In this document: positions 9,244 through 19,540 of the stretch, in pieces
Layout of the letters: every line of letters starts with the position of its first letter
Position numbering within the stretch: position 1 is the stretch's first letter
Source: Planctomycetota bacterium
GTDB taxonomy: Bacteria; Planctomycetota; UBA1135
Length of the DNA: 64,000 nt
Reading direction: 5' to 3'
Assembly (NCBI GenBank): GCA_008501825.1
Contig: QQUA01000016.1
Coordinates: forward strand, 124,001-188,000
Translations under genes and position numbers: made by a program
Notes under the pieces: model-generated
Database searches by the model: none
The model's input: only the letters and a program-made list of their open reading frames with translations
Told to the model about the DNA's origin: nothing

Positions 9244-10079
9244 GGACGATCTCGGTTTTGGCTTTGAGGGCGGTTTTCTTTCGGAGCGGTTGGGGAATCT
9301 TCCAACCGGGAGCGGGCGGCGGCCCGGAGCGGCTCCGCCTCGGCTCTCTGCCAAGCCGGCCAGCGCCGCCGGGCCAATTCCATCATCGGAGCATACGCCC
9401 AAGGGTAGACCATTTGCTGGGCGAAATCTTGGCGCTTGCGGCGCATGGCGAGGCGCTGGGATGGCTCGCCGCTACGGCAGGCATCCGGCCGCCGAATGCC
9501 GGCCAGGCACCGGTCGTCGGACCGAAATGGGCAAGAGGCGTGTTGCAAATCCGGGTCCAGCCGGGAAAAAAGGGCATCTAGCTCCATAGCGGAAAGTTGG
9601 AAATCCGCGGGAACCCCGGGGCAGCGCTGCGGCTGATCCAAGGGCGGTCCTTGCGCCCGCCAAACCGCCTCCTGGCGATCCGCCGCCAACCAAGCTTCCC
9701 GTGTAGGAAGAAGCTGAATGCCGGGACAATATTCGGCCGCCCGGCTCAAGGCTTCCGAGTCGGCCAGCAAGGAAGGCCAAAAAGGAAAGCTCCGGCATTG
9801 GGGCGGCCGGACCGGATAAATCCGGCAGTGCCGGTCACCTTGCAACATGCAGCAACGACCGTCCGCTTCCTCCCGCAGGCTGAATGCTCCGTCGGCCGCC
9901 ACCAGGTGCAGGCGCCGAAAAGCTTCCGGGCTCATGGAAAGATGTTCGGCCATTGCCGCAAGATCGGCCTCTTCTACCCAAACTCGGCCGTGCCCGACCC
10001 GGCAACAATGGCCGCAACGCTGGCATTCGAAGTGAAAAGGTAAATCGGATTCGGCCTGGCCTTTGGCGGCGGATTCCAT
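9240..10079 (-). CDS. YkgJ-type cysteine-cluster protein
   Basis: FECQRCGHCCR...CRIYPVRPPQCRSFPF. Confidence 0.75.
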   Translation of the reverse strand: MESAAKGQAESDLPFHFECQRCGHCCRVGHGRVWVEEADLAAMAEHLSMSPEAFRRLHLVAADGAFSLREEADGRCCMLQGDRHCRIYPVRPPQCRSFPFWPSLLADSEALSRAAEYCPGIQLLPTREAWLAADRQEAVWRAQGPPLDQPQRCPGVPADFQLSAMELDALFSRLDPDLQHASCPFRSDDRCLAGIRRPDACRSGEPSQRLAMRRKRQDFAQQMVYPWAYAPMMELARRRWPAWQRAEAEPLRAAARSRLEDSPTAPKENRPQSQNRDRP

Positions 10080-10092
10080 CCAAAGCTCCGGC

Positions 10093-11118
10093 TCAAGTAT
10101 CCAAATCTTCCTGCCGGCGGCGGTGGGCCTCGATGTCGTCGGCTAAATCGGCCGGAGTGGCATAACGGACTTCCCGATCCTTGGCCATCATCTTCTCAAT
10201 GAAGTAATGCAGATAAGGGGAAACCTGTCTTCCCTTCAAAGCAGAGCCGCTAAGCCCGGCCAGGACTTGTTTGCGCATGATGTCGGCATCGTCCTGCCCT
10301 TCGAAAGGAAGCCTTCCCAGGACCAAGTGATAAAGGGTGGCCCCCAAGCTGTAAATATCGGCCCGGACGTCCAAATCATCTTCGCCGCGAGCTTGCTCGG
10401 GAGACAAATAGGCCGGCGTCCCCATGGTGGTTCCCGCCGTGGCTCGGCCGCTCATGCCCTCCCCGGCGAAACCCAAATCGATGACTTTGAGCTTGCCGTG
10501 CTTGTTCAGCATGAGATTTCCCGGTTTGAGATCTCGGTGCAGGATGCCCTGCTCCCGCATGTATTCGAGGACCCGAGCCACCTGGACGATGATGTCCAGG
10601 GCCTCGCCTTCGGCAAAAGTGCGTCCCTCATCCAAATATTCTTCTAGCGTCTGGCCAGAAACGTACTCCATTTCCAACACGAATGTTCCCACAAATTTGA
10701 ACACCCGGTGGCCGCGAACGATGAACGGGTGCTCCAATTTGGCCAGGACTTTGGCTTCTTCCAAAAAGCGTTTGACCGCCGCCTCGTCCCGGGCCAGCAT
10801 GGGTCGCAGGATTTTTAAGGCCACTTTTTGAAAATCTTTGGCCCGGCGAGCCAAAAAAACTTCCGAAGTTCCCCCGACCCCGAGGGTGGATTCGACTTGG
10901 TAGCCGGGGATCTCCGGCTTGCTCAATCCCTGGGTCCGGCGCAAGAACGCCTGGCGCTTGGAATCCCAACCGAAAGCCCCTTCCAAAGCATCGCTTAAGC
11001 CGATCTCCGCCGCCGCCTTCAGGACTTCGATCGCCTCCTCTTTGACCAGGAAGCCGCGGTGAACCAAGAGAGCGAGAAATTCCTGGTCCTCGGAACTGAC
11101 GGGGGGTTGAGCATTCAT
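10093..11118 (-). CDS. Serine/threonine protein kinase
   Basis: GVGGTSEVFLA, ILHRDLKPGNLML, DLGFAGEG, GTPAYLSPEQ. Confidence 0.9.
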   Translation of the reverse strand: MNAQPPVSSEDQEFLALLVHRGFLVKEEAIEVLKAAAEIGLSDALEGAFGWDSKRQAFLRRTQGLSKPEIPGYQVESTLGVGGTSEVFLARRAKDFQKVALKILRPMLARDEAAVKRFLEEAKVLAKLEHPFIVRGHRVFKFVGTFVLEMEYVSGQTLEEYLDEGRTFAEGEALDIIVQVARVLEYMREQGILHRDLKPGNLMLNKHGKLKVIDLGFAGEGMSGRATAGTTMGTPAYLSPEQARGEDDLDVRADIYSLGATLYHLVLGRLPFEGQDDADIMRKQVLAGLSGSALKGRQVSPYLHYFIEKMMAKDREVRYATPADLADDIEAHRRRQEDLDT

Positions 11119-11270
11119 GGAAGGGTGTTCCCGAAAAATTATCCTAAAGTCTCCGCCTTTTTTGCCGAAAGAAAGTTGCCCGGGGAGGGGCCCATTCCTA
11201 TTGGCTTTATGGGGTTCAAGGGAGGCCGGTCTACCTACCGAAAAAGGAGTGTCCGCCAGCGGGACGGCGG

Positions 11271-12590
11271 ATGATAGGAGAACGGAAAGTGCTCACCGAG
11301 ACCGGGGTCGTCTACAAATACTTCGATCTGATCGATGGCTTCATCCGCGTTCGGGTTTTAGCCGGCGAGGAACCGCTGCGCTTGCCGCCGAGCGCCGGAA
11401 AACATCCTCCCGACCGCCGGGAATACCGCCGCATGGTGGTGGCTGCCTGCGTGGTCGGTTTGGAAGAAACGGTGTTGCCCAAAGTTCAGCAAATCTATCC
11501 GGAAGACGTGGCTGCGGCCGAGGATTTGCTGTATCAAATTTGCGTGGACGTGAACCCGCGATTGGAAATCCATACCGTTTCCCTTCCGGCGGACGAAGAA
11601 GGGGAACAGGAAGAAGGCGGGGTTTCTCGGCTACAAGAAAAATCCCGCGGACTCGAAGCCCGCTTGCTTCAGGAAATCGTCGGCCAAGATGAATCGGTCG
11701 GGAAAATTTGTCGGGCGGTGCGCAAAGCCGCCTGCGGTTTAAAAGATCCGCAACGGCCGATCGGCAGTTTTTTGTTGGTTGGACGCACCGGGGTAGGCAA
11801 AACCGAATTGGCTAAAGCGTTGGCCCGGAACCTATATGGTCCGGAAAACCTGATTCGAGTCGATTGCAGCGAGTTTGCCCTTCCCCACGAAACCGCCAAG
11901 TTGATCGGCGCTCCCCCCGGTTACGTCGGACACAATGAAGGCGGAGTGCTCACGGAAGCTTTGATGCGGGATCCCAACGCCGTGGTTCTGTTCGACGAAA
12001 TTGAAAAGGGTCACGAAAAGCTTCATAACATGCTGTTGCAAATCTTGGATGAAGGTCGATTGACCGATTCCAAAGGCAATACGGTTAGTTTTCAAAACGC
12101 GGTCATTCTGCTGACTTCCAACGTCGGCACGGAAGACTATGCTCAAGCAACCCAACGGGTGGGTTTCGAGCGTCCCGGAAGTTTGGCGGAAGCGGATTTC
12201 GACGATCTCACCAAGCGGGCGTTGCGGCGCAACTTCAAACCGGAGTTGATGAACCGGCTCAGCAGCGTCTTGGTGTTCGGCTCCCTCGACGAGAAAGCCT
12301 GCACCCGGATCGCGGAAATGCACTTGCAGAATCTGGCGCTCCGGCTGCAAAGTCGCGGCATCGATCTGCACTGGACGCCGGCTTTGCCGCGCGAGTTGGC
12401 TCGCCTCGGCCATAGCGAAGAATATGGCGCCCGAGAAGTTCGGCGGGTCATCGACCGGCGGGTGGAAGAGCCGTTGTCCAACCACATTCTGGATCGGGAT
12501 CTAGGTCCGGGTTGCCAAGTCCGGCTGCGCTGGCGAACCGGCGAAGTCTTGATGGAGTGGAAGGGTCAGGACCACCGGCGCTGCGCCTAG
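11271..12590 (+). CDS. Clp-like AAA+ ATPase with single AAA module
   Basis: IVGQDESVGKICRAVRKA, LLVGRTGVGKTELAKALA, GAPPGYVGHNEGG, VVLFDEIEKGHEKLHNMLLQILDEGRLTDSKG. Confidence 0.85.
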   Translation: MIGERKVLTETGVVYKYFDLIDGFIRVRVLAGEEPLRLPPSAGKHPPDRREYRRMVVAACVVGLEETVLPKVQQIYPEDVAAAEDLLYQICVDVNPRLEIHTVSLPADEEGEQEEGGVSRLQEKSRGLEARLLQEIVGQDESVGKICRAVRKAACGLKDPQRPIGSFLLVGRTGVGKTELAKALARNLYGPENLIRVDCSEFALPHETAKLIGAPPGYVGHNEGGVLTEALMRDPNAVVLFDEIEKGHEKLHNMLLQILDEGRLTDSKGNTVSFQNAVILLTSNVGTEDYAQATQRVGFERPGSLAEADFDDLTKRALRRNFKPELMNRLSSVLVFGSLDEKACTRIAEMHLQNLALRLQSRGIDLHWTPALPRELARLGHSEEYGAREVRRVIDRRVEEPLSNHILDRDLGPGCQVRLRWRTGEVLMEWKGQDHRRCA

Positions 12591-13737
12591 AAACTGGCAC
12601 AAACTATTGGAGGTCGGGGAGGTCAGATGGAGAAAAGATCCTCCACCGAAACAGCTCCCTGGCGGTCCAACGCCGAGAGGTCACCCCCAGCAACATCCCC
12701 GGAGTCGGGGGCTCACCCTCGGCGGTGATCGGCCGCACGTAGTTGCGCCACAAAAGCCACAGCCACATGTGCAGCCGCAGCCAACTCCGCTTCTTGGAGT
12801 GGCCCCAGTTGCGGCGCACCAGCCGGGAGAGGTTGTCCCGCATCTGCGCCAAGGTGTGGTTGATCGGAAACAGCGGGTTGCCTCGATCCCGCTTGCGCTT
12901 GGAGCACTCCTGCAGGTGGTGGAAACCTGCCGCTCCAAACACCGATTTCAAGACGCTGGGATAGATCTTCTTGCGATCGCTTTGCAGCACCGCCGGCTGC
13001 CTTGGAGCCAAGACCTCCTTCAAAGTCTGCAAGCATGCTTCCACTCCTTGCCGCGATTGCGAGCGTCTCTTGCCGAACAGTTTTTCCCGCTCCTCCTTCT
13101 TCTTTCTCAACCGCGGAGGGAGCGATCCCCGGCAGGGCAAGGTGCCGGCGGTCAGGTGAACGACGAAATACTTGGCACGGTGGATCAGCACCGGAACGGT
13201 CACCGGCTGCAGTCTGCGGTCGGTTTCGAAGGTTTCTAACTCATCCAATTGAAACACTCCCGGCAGCCCGCCTCGAGCCGCCACCTCCTGTAATCGCAAG
13301 CGATGGAAGCGGCGAGCGTGTTCGCCCATGCGAAACAGGCGGTCGGCCAAGGTGCGACGATCCACTCCCAGCATGCGAGCGCTTTGTCGCAGGGTGACCT
13401 TGCTCACCACCAGCGGCCAGAAGTCGAGATGGAGCCGGCCGTACTTCAGGCGATAGTGAAACTTGAAGCTTTGCGACGAGAAGGAACGGCGGCAGCCGTG
13501 GCACCAAAAGCGCTGGATTCTTCGTTGCTGGCGGCCACAGTAGAAGCCTCGTTTTTGAAAGCGGAAGGGGACGGAATCGGTGCGGCTGGGACAGGTATCC
13601 CAGGGGCAGTGCGGGGGTTGAAAACGCGGCATCGCCGGTGCCTCCGAAAGAAAAGGTTTCGGCTAGGCAGACGGCTTGAGGCGCCTTTGGTTACGCCGGA
13701 GGCCTAAAAATCACCTCCAATGCTTTGTGCCAGTTTC
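12590..13737 (-). mobile_element. IS1/IS1595-like insertion sequence
   Basis: 25-bp terminal inverted repeats (12590-12614 and 13713-13737, 23/25 identical) flanking a zinc-finger transposase ORF. Confidence 0.75.
12604..13632 (-). CDS. Transposase (InsA-type zinc finger N-terminus)
   Basis: CPWDTC...FWCHGCRRSFSSQSF; HTH VTLRQSARMLGVDRRTLADRL; DDE-like region. Confidence 0.65.
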   Translation of the reverse strand: MPRFQPPHCPWDTCPSRTDSVPFRFQKRGFYCGRQQRRIQRFWCHGCRRSFSSQSFKFHYRLKYGRLHLDFWPLVVSKVTLRQSARMLGVDRRTLADRLFRMGEHARRFHRLRLQEVAARGGLPGVFQLDELETFETDRRLQPVTVPVLIHRAKYFVVHLTAGTLPCRGSLPPRLRKKKEEREKLFGKRRSQSRQGVEACLQTLKEVLAPRQPAVLQSDRKKIYPSVLKSVFGAAGFHHLQECSKRKRDRGNPLFPINHTLAQMRDNLSRLVRRNWGHSKKRSWLRLHMWLWLLWRNYVRPITAEGEPPTPGMLLGVTSRRWTARELFRWRIFSPSDLPDLQ

Positions 13738-13740
13738 CGA

Positions 13741-15450
13741 TTAGGGCTTTAGGTAAACCACCCGACCGTCAACCACGGTCACCAAAACCTGGGTTTCACC
13801 GATTTCTGAAACCGGGATTTGAAACAAATCCCGATCCAGAACCACGAAGTCCGCTCGTTTGGAAACTTCCAGACTTCCCACCAGATGCTCCTGCCGCATC
13901 AGCCAAGCCGGATTCACCGTATAGGCACGGATGGCCGCCGCTAAATCGGGAAGGGCTTGATCGGTGCGCAGCAAGGCGTTTTCCATGCCGACGAAGGGAC
14001 TCATCGGACCGACGTCATAATCGCTGCTCAACACCACGTTGGCTCCCGAATCCCACAAATCCCGCAGGCGGAAGGCTTCCCGCGCTCCGGTTCCCAAACC
14101 GAGAAAGAAGTCGTACCAGCGTTGCAGCGCCGAAGTGTTGCGAACGTAATGCGAAGACATTTGAAAGTCTCCGGTCACGCCGAGCTGAACAAAGCGCGGC
14201 AAATCGGCGGGGTGAATCAACTCACAATGGGTCAAACGATGGCGTCGATCCATCGGGCCGTTGGCCGCAGCGGCACCGGCAATGGCATCCAAAGCTTCCC
14301 GCACTCCCCGGTTGCCGATGGTGTGAATGTGGAAATCGAAACCTTCGACTTCCAACTCGGTGATGAAGTGTTGCAAGCGATCCTTGTTGTAATAGTTCAA
14401 ACCGTCGGGATCGGCGAAGTGAACCGGGGTTATATAATTTTGCAATACTGCTGCGGTGGTATGCCCGACTTCGCCGTCGGCATAAATTTTGATTTGACTA
14501 CGCTGCAGCAATGCACCGGGGTTTGAACGGTAAAAGCTCTTCAGTTGGGTGATCTGCGAGTCATCTTGAAGATAGGGATAAACCCACAGCCCCAGGTTCA
14601 CCCGGGCACTCAACCACCCTTCCGTTTCCGCCTGGTCATAAGCTTCCAAAAATCCCCGTCGCCAATGAGCCCGAGCGTCGCAAGCGGAAGTAATTCCGTT
14701 TTTGGCCAGCTCCTTCAAGCCATTGCGCAAGGCTTGAACGTTCAGATCCATCAAAGCCGGGTTGGGTTGAAAGGCCAGGTCCTGAGCCATTTCACCGGCG
14801 CCGTCCAACAGTAAGCCGTTTGGTTCTCCGGTGACCGGGTTGCGCAAAATTCGACCGCCAGGAGGATCCTGACTGCCGGCGTGGAAACCCAAAGCCTGCA
14901 GGGCTGCACTGTTGACCCAAACCGAATGGGACGTTTCTTCCAACATTAAGGCCGGACGATTGGGCACCGCATCATCCAAGATTTCCACCGGAGATCGCCC
15001 TCCGGCAGCCAGATGCCGCACCATGTCTTCAAAGCGATAGCCGTAACCCAGCACCCAGTGAGTTCCCAGTTGGAACCAAGCGCAAAACCGAATCAGGGGA
15101 ATGTAATCTTCCGGCGACCATCCCGGAGGCAAGTAACAGGTCCAGGCGGTATGAAAGGCTTCCAAAAAATGACTGTGGACGTCGTGAAGGCCCGGCAAGA
15201 CCAAATGGTTTTGTAAATCATGAACTTTGGTTTGCGGCCCGATCCACGCCGAGACGTCCTGGTTTTGACCCACCGCCATCAATTCCCCGGCTTGAACCGC
15301 CATGGCCTCGGCCCAAGGTTGCGCGGGATCCATGGTGTAAATTCGACCGGACAACCAAACTTGATCGGCGGCAGCAGCCTGAGATCCGGAATTTTGCCCG
15401 GCCAGGGGGGCGGCGAAGCCGAACAGACAAAGAAACAGCCAAGCTTTCAT
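13741..15450 (-). CDS. Amidohydrolase family protein (YtcJ-like)
   Basis: LPGLHDVHSHFLEAF, IKIYADGEVGHTTAAVL, VVLSSDYDVGPMSPF; signal peptide. Confidence 0.85.
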   Translation of the reverse strand: MKAWLFLCLFGFAAPLAGQNSGSQAAAADQVWLSGRIYTMDPAQPWAEAMAVQAGELMAVGQNQDVSAWIGPQTKVHDLQNHLVLPGLHDVHSHFLEAFHTAWTCYLPPGWSPEDYIPLIRFCAWFQLGTHWVLGYGYRFEDMVRHLAAGGRSPVEILDDAVPNRPALMLEETSHSVWVNSAALQALGFHAGSQDPPGGRILRNPVTGEPNGLLLDGAGEMAQDLAFQPNPALMDLNVQALRNGLKELAKNGITSACDARAHWRRGFLEAYDQAETEGWLSARVNLGLWVYPYLQDDSQITQLKSFYRSNPGALLQRSQIKIYADGEVGHTTAAVLQNYITPVHFADPDGLNYYNKDRLQHFITELEVEGFDFHIHTIGNRGVREALDAIAGAAAANGPMDRRHRLTHCELIHPADLPRFVQLGVTGDFQMSSHYVRNTSALQRWYDFFLGLGTGAREAFRLRDLWDSGANVVLSSDYDVGPMSPFVGMENALLRTDQALPDLAAAIRAYTVNPAWLMRQEHLVGSLEVSKRADFVVLDRDLFQIPVSEIGETQVLVTVVDGRVVYLKP

Positions 15451-15478
15451 GCTTCCACCCTAAAGCAGAAAGCTGAGA

Positions 15479-16714
15479 TCAAGCTGAGATTGAGGTTTCA
15501 GGAAATTCCAATTCCACGAAGCCGCCGTCGTCATCGTAGCCGATCAGCAAGCGGCCGCCATGTCCGGCGAGAATGCGAGCGGCCAACTTCAATCCCAACC
15601 CATGGCCGATTTGGCTCGGCAGTACCGGCTCCTGCCGGTCGAAAGCCTGGCGAACCGCTTTTGGAAACGGCTGCCGGGAATACCACCGCAAACCCCGATC
15701 GGTCATCCGGACTTCGGTAGTCCCGCCCCCGTGGCGGCCGGCGTTATCGGCCAGGATACGAAGGACGGTGTCCAGCAAATCTGGGTTGGCGCTGACCACC
15801 AAAGCCGGCCTCTTCTCAGGATTTGTCGCCGGCTCGGCATGATGCAGCTCCACCAACAAATCCAAACGCAATTTTTCTTTCGGGAAATACTGCAGACGAT
15901 CGTCGATGCGAGCGAAAACCAAAAGTCTTTGCACCTGATCCCGAAGACCTTGGATTTGCGCCAAGCTTTGTTGCCAGCTTTCCTGCAACCCTTCCTCCCC
16001 CAGGCCGGCTCGTTCTTCCATCCATTTGGCCAACCGAGCCAGAGGCGCCCGCAATTCATGGGCGCTCAAAGTCAAAAAGGCTTCTTGACGCTCAAAGGCC
16101 TCTTGCACCGGTCGCAAACTCCAACGCAAGAAACGTCGGGAAAACAACCAACCGCTGAAACCGAGTACGGCGAAGGCAACGGCCAAGCCACCGGCAAAAG
16201 CCCACACTTGGGAACGCCCGGCCGCCGCCGGCGACAAGCACAGTACCGCTCCCACCGCCACGTCGGGAGGATCTTCCAAATAAAGAGGACGCGCGGCTGC
16301 GGCATAGCGATTTCCGCCAAGTTCCACCCGATCCCAATGCGAAGCCTGCTCGCTCTGTTGGCCTTGTTCCGCCAGTCCACGCAATATTTCCAGGCTCCCA
16401 GATTCCGGTTCTTCCCCCCAAGCCAAGGGCATGGCCGGCGAGGGCCCGAAAACCCAAACCTGGATTTCCTCGGGAAACCAACGGCTTTCCCACTGCAACC
16501 ACTCGCCGTGAAAGCGCCCGTTGCCGTCAAACCAACTCATGCCGTACACCAATGCGGCGGAAGCGTCCAAATCGCGAAAGATCTGGCCGCGGCGCAAGTT
16601 TTCCCGCTGCCAAATGGCCAAAGCGGCAAGCAAACCGAGACTGATCAACAAAGCCCCAAACCAAGTCCAAGCCAGCCTGCGGCCGAGTTGCGGCACCTGC
16701 AAAGAGGAAATCAA
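15479..16714 (-). CDS. Sensor histidine kinase
   Basis: LTLSAHELRAPLARLAKWM H-box; GHGLGLKLAARILAGHGGRL. Confidence 0.85.
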   Translation of the reverse strand: MISSLQVPQLGRRLAWTWFGALLISLGLLAALAIWQRENLRRGQIFRDLDASAALVYGMSWFDGNGRFHGEWLQWESRWFPEEIQVWVFGPSPAMPLAWGEEPESGSLEILRGLAEQGQQSEQASHWDRVELGGNRYAAAARPLYLEDPPDVAVGAVLCLSPAAAGRSQVWAFAGGLAVAFAVLGFSGWLFSRRFLRWSLRPVQEAFERQEAFLTLSAHELRAPLARLAKWMEERAGLGEEGLQESWQQSLAQIQGLRDQVQRLLVFARIDDRLQYFPKEKLRLDLLVELHHAEPATNPEKRPALVVSANPDLLDTVLRILADNAGRHGGGTTEVRMTDRGLRWYSRQPFPKAVRQAFDRQEPVLPSQIGHGLGLKLAARILAGHGGRLLIGYDDDGGFVELEFPETSISA

Positions 16715-17388
16715 CTGGCCTCTCCTAAATCCAAGTCGAACCGATAGCCGAAACCGCGAACGGTGAAGATCCAGCGGCCGGGTTTTAATTTGCGGCGCAA
16801 GGAGGCGACGACGACTTCAACCACGTTGGAAATCGAATCCGATTGCCACCCCCAACATTGATCGAACAACTCCTGCTTGGATACCACCTGTCCTTGTCTT
16901 CGAATCAGCAATTCCAAAACTGCGAACTCTTTTCGATTCAAGGGCAAGAGAATCCGATCTCGACACAGCCGTTGGTTTCCCCAATCCAATTCGAAAGGAC
17001 CGAATCGTTCCACTGCTGGCCGGGCTTCTTGATGGCGGCGCAACAAGATTCGCAACCGGGCAATCAATTCCTCGGCGGCAAAGGGTTTCCCCAAAAAATC
17101 GTCGGCGCCGTCCTGCAAAGCCTGCACCCGTTGCGGCACCTCATCCAAAGCGGTCAGCATCAATACCGGAGTTTGCAGGTCTTGCCGCCGCCACTTTTGC
17201 AGTTCGACCAACCCATCCCCATCCGGCAACATTCGATCCAGGATTACCGCACCGAAAGTTTCCAAAGCCAGAGCCTGGGCGGCTTCCTTCAAGTCGCCGG
17301 CGGTTTCCACCACGAAACCGACTCGGCTCAAATCACGAACGAGTTCCGCCCTTTGGCCAGGGTCGTCCTCGACCAACAGGAGTTTCAT
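16711..17388 (-). CDS. OmpR-family response regulator
   Basis: MKLLLVEDDPGQRAEL...VILDRMLPDGDG; winged-helix C-terminus; start refined. Confidence 0.9.
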   Translation of the reverse strand: MKLLLVEDDPGQRAELVRDLSRVGFVVETAGDLKEAAQALALETFGAVILDRMLPDGDGLVELQKWRRQDLQTPVLMLTALDEVPQRVQALQDGADDFLGKPFAAEELIARLRILLRRHQEARPAVERFGPFELDWGNQRLCRDRILLPLNRKEFAVLELLIRRQGQVVSKQELFDQCWGWQSDSISNVVEVVVASLRRKLKPGRWIFTVRGFGYRFDLDLGEAS

Positions 17389-18173
17389 GAAGGTCGAGCA
17401 TAAGCCCGAATCTCCAAAGAAGGAAAACCGGCTTGTTCCGCCAGCCGGGCCAAACCCTCTCGTTCCGCCAGAGCTCGAGGCAATTCCGAAGCCTGGAATT
17501 CGAAACGAGTTTGCCCTTCGCCGAGAAAACGGGCCCGAAAAATCTGATAACCCCGGGTCCGCAAGGCCTTTTCCAAAAGTTCGACTTTCGAAAGGGCCTG
17601 CAAACTCACCGGAACTCCTTCCACGATCCGGGAAGCCAGGCAGGGCGCCGCCGGTTTCTCGGCGATCGAAAGGCGCTGCAAGCGGGCATAAGCGCGAATG
17701 GATTCCTTGCCCCAACCGGCGGCTCGCAAGGGGGCCAGCACCCCCCTGCCGGCGGCGGACCGAGATCCTGGACGATCGTCTCGGTCGTCATCGGCCTGTT
17801 CACCGTAGGCCACCGGCCAATCCCGCTCCAAGGCTGGAATTTCGGCGGCAAGGAATAAAGCCTCCTTGCACCAAAAACAGCGGTCGCCCTGGTTTTGACG
17901 ATAGCGGGGATTGCGAATCTCTTCGGTTTGCAGCAGCAGCAAGTCCACGTCCAACTCGGCCGCCACCTTCAAGGCTTCGCTTTTTTCCTCCCGGGCCAGG
18001 GAGGGGCTGTCGGCCAACACCGCCAGCACTCTGGATTTGCCAAGGCAACGGCGGGCGGCATGGACCAGGACCGCCGAATCCACGCCGCCGGAATAAGCAA
18101 TCACCAACCCGGGCAACGGTTTCAGTTGCGCCGCCAAACTCGGCCAATCAAAAACCGCTTCGAGTGACTTCAT
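17385..18173 (-). CDS. larE: LarE-like ATP-dependent sacrificial sulfur transferase
   Basis: GLVIAYSGGVDSAVLVHAA; NRYRQNQGDRCFWCKEALF-type motif. Confidence 0.75.
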   Translation of the reverse strand: MKSLEAVFDWPSLAAQLKPLPGLVIAYSGGVDSAVLVHAARRCLGKSRVLAVLADSPSLAREEKSEALKVAAELDVDLLLLQTEEIRNPRYRQNQGDRCFWCKEALFLAAEIPALERDWPVAYGEQADDDRDDRPGSRSAAGRGVLAPLRAAGWGKESIRAYARLQRLSIAEKPAAPCLASRIVEGVPVSLQALSKVELLEKALRTRGYQIFRARFLGEGQTRFEFQASELPRALAEREGLARLAEQAGFPSLEIRAYARPS

Positions 18174-18739
18174 GCTTCCTGGCGTCGTTCCTCCTCAGGT
18201 AAATAGCGGTCGGCCAAGCCCAGGTAAACCGGGATCGAATGGGCCATGAATTGCCGCTCCTTTTCCCCGACTTCCCGAATGATGCGGGCGGGGACGCCGG
18301 CGACCAGCACTCCCGGAGGGATTTCCGCCCCTTCCTTGACCACCGCGCCGGCGGCCACCACGCTGCCGGCCCCGATTTTGGCTCGTCCCAAAATCACCGC
18401 CTTGATGCCGATCAAGCAACCGTCCCCGACTTCCAAACCGTGAATCACGGCCCCGTGGCCGAGGGTGCAATCGGCGCCGATCCGGCACGGCAAACCGCTG
18501 TCGGTGTGGACGATGACGCCGTCTTGCACGTTGGTTCTGGGACCGATGCTAATCGGAGCCTCGTCCCCGCGAACCACGGCTTGAAACCAGACGTTGACGT
18601 CCTCTCCTAAATCCACCTCGCCGGTGACGATGGCGTTATAGGCCACCATCGCCCCTCCGGGCATGCGCCGGAGTAGGCCTCGAGGCTCTTGCGGGTAATT
18701 GTCCGGATGGACGTCCAGGGAATTTTCGGGAGCAGACAT
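18170..18739 (-). CDS. Gamma-carbonic anhydrase-like hexapeptide protein
   Basis: Left-handed beta-helix hexapeptides; TNVQDGVIVHTD, LGHGAVIHGLEVGDGCLIGIKAVIL. Confidence 0.85.
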   Translation of the reverse strand: MSAPENSLDVHPDNYPQEPRGLLRRMPGGAMVAYNAIVTGEVDLGEDVNVWFQAVVRGDEAPISIGPRTNVQDGVIVHTDSGLPCRIGADCTLGHGAVIHGLEVGDGCLIGIKAVILGRAKIGAGSVVAAGAVVKEGAEIPPGVLVAGVPARIIREVGEKERQFMAHSIPVYLGLADRYLPEEERRQEA

Positions 18740-18798
18740 GGAGGCAATCCGAGGGTTGGGCAGCTTTCAGGGACCTTTCGGGAACCCTTCCGAGAACG

Positions 18799-19540
18799 TT
18801 AGGAAGTCAGGAGCACGAACAACAGGGCCAAGCCGTTGTGCAGAGCGTGAACGGCCACGGTTGCCCACAAGCCGCCACCCTGCCAGTAAAGCCAACCGAA
18901 CAGCAGGCCGAGGCCGAACACCGGCGGCCAAACCGCCGGATCGTGGCCCAGGGTGAAGGCGGCGGTGGAAAACAGCAAGGCGCGCCGGGCTCCGAAATCG
19001 GCCCGCCGGCTCAGGGCTCCTTGCAAATAGCCTCGAAACAGGACTTCTTCCACCAAGGGTTGAACTCCAACCGCGAGCAAGGCCATCCAAATCAGTTCGG
19101 CCGAGGACAACTCGCTCATGCCGGAAACCACTTCTTGAACCGGAGCTTCTCCTCCGATCCAAAGGCCTACCCGGGAATAGAGCCACCAAAACAGCAGGAA
19201 AGCCGGGAGAAAAGCGAGATAAGCCCGGACCGCCCAACTCAGGCGGAGGGAACTGGACCAAGGCGGCAATGGCCCGGCGGAAAGTCGTAAAAAACCCCAA
19301 GCCAGGAGAGCCGCTCCGGCCACCAGGCTTTGCCGCATCGGCAAGTCGGTGAATCGATCGGGCCAAAGCCCCTGCACGGCCATGGGCAAACCCCAGAGCA
19401 GCACCGCCGCCCCGACCAAGGGGCCGAGTTGGGTCCTGGGTCGACCCGGAGAAGCCCGGACCGCCCGTGGCGCCGAAGCCAGCACCACGCAGGCCACCAA
19501 AGCCACCGGTGGCAACAGCAGAAAGGCCCAGAAGATCACG
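18799..19540 (-). CDS. CPBP-family intramembrane protease
   Basis: [19 protein letters not shown]; multiple TMs; start refined to GTG overlapping thiG stop. Confidence 0.8.
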
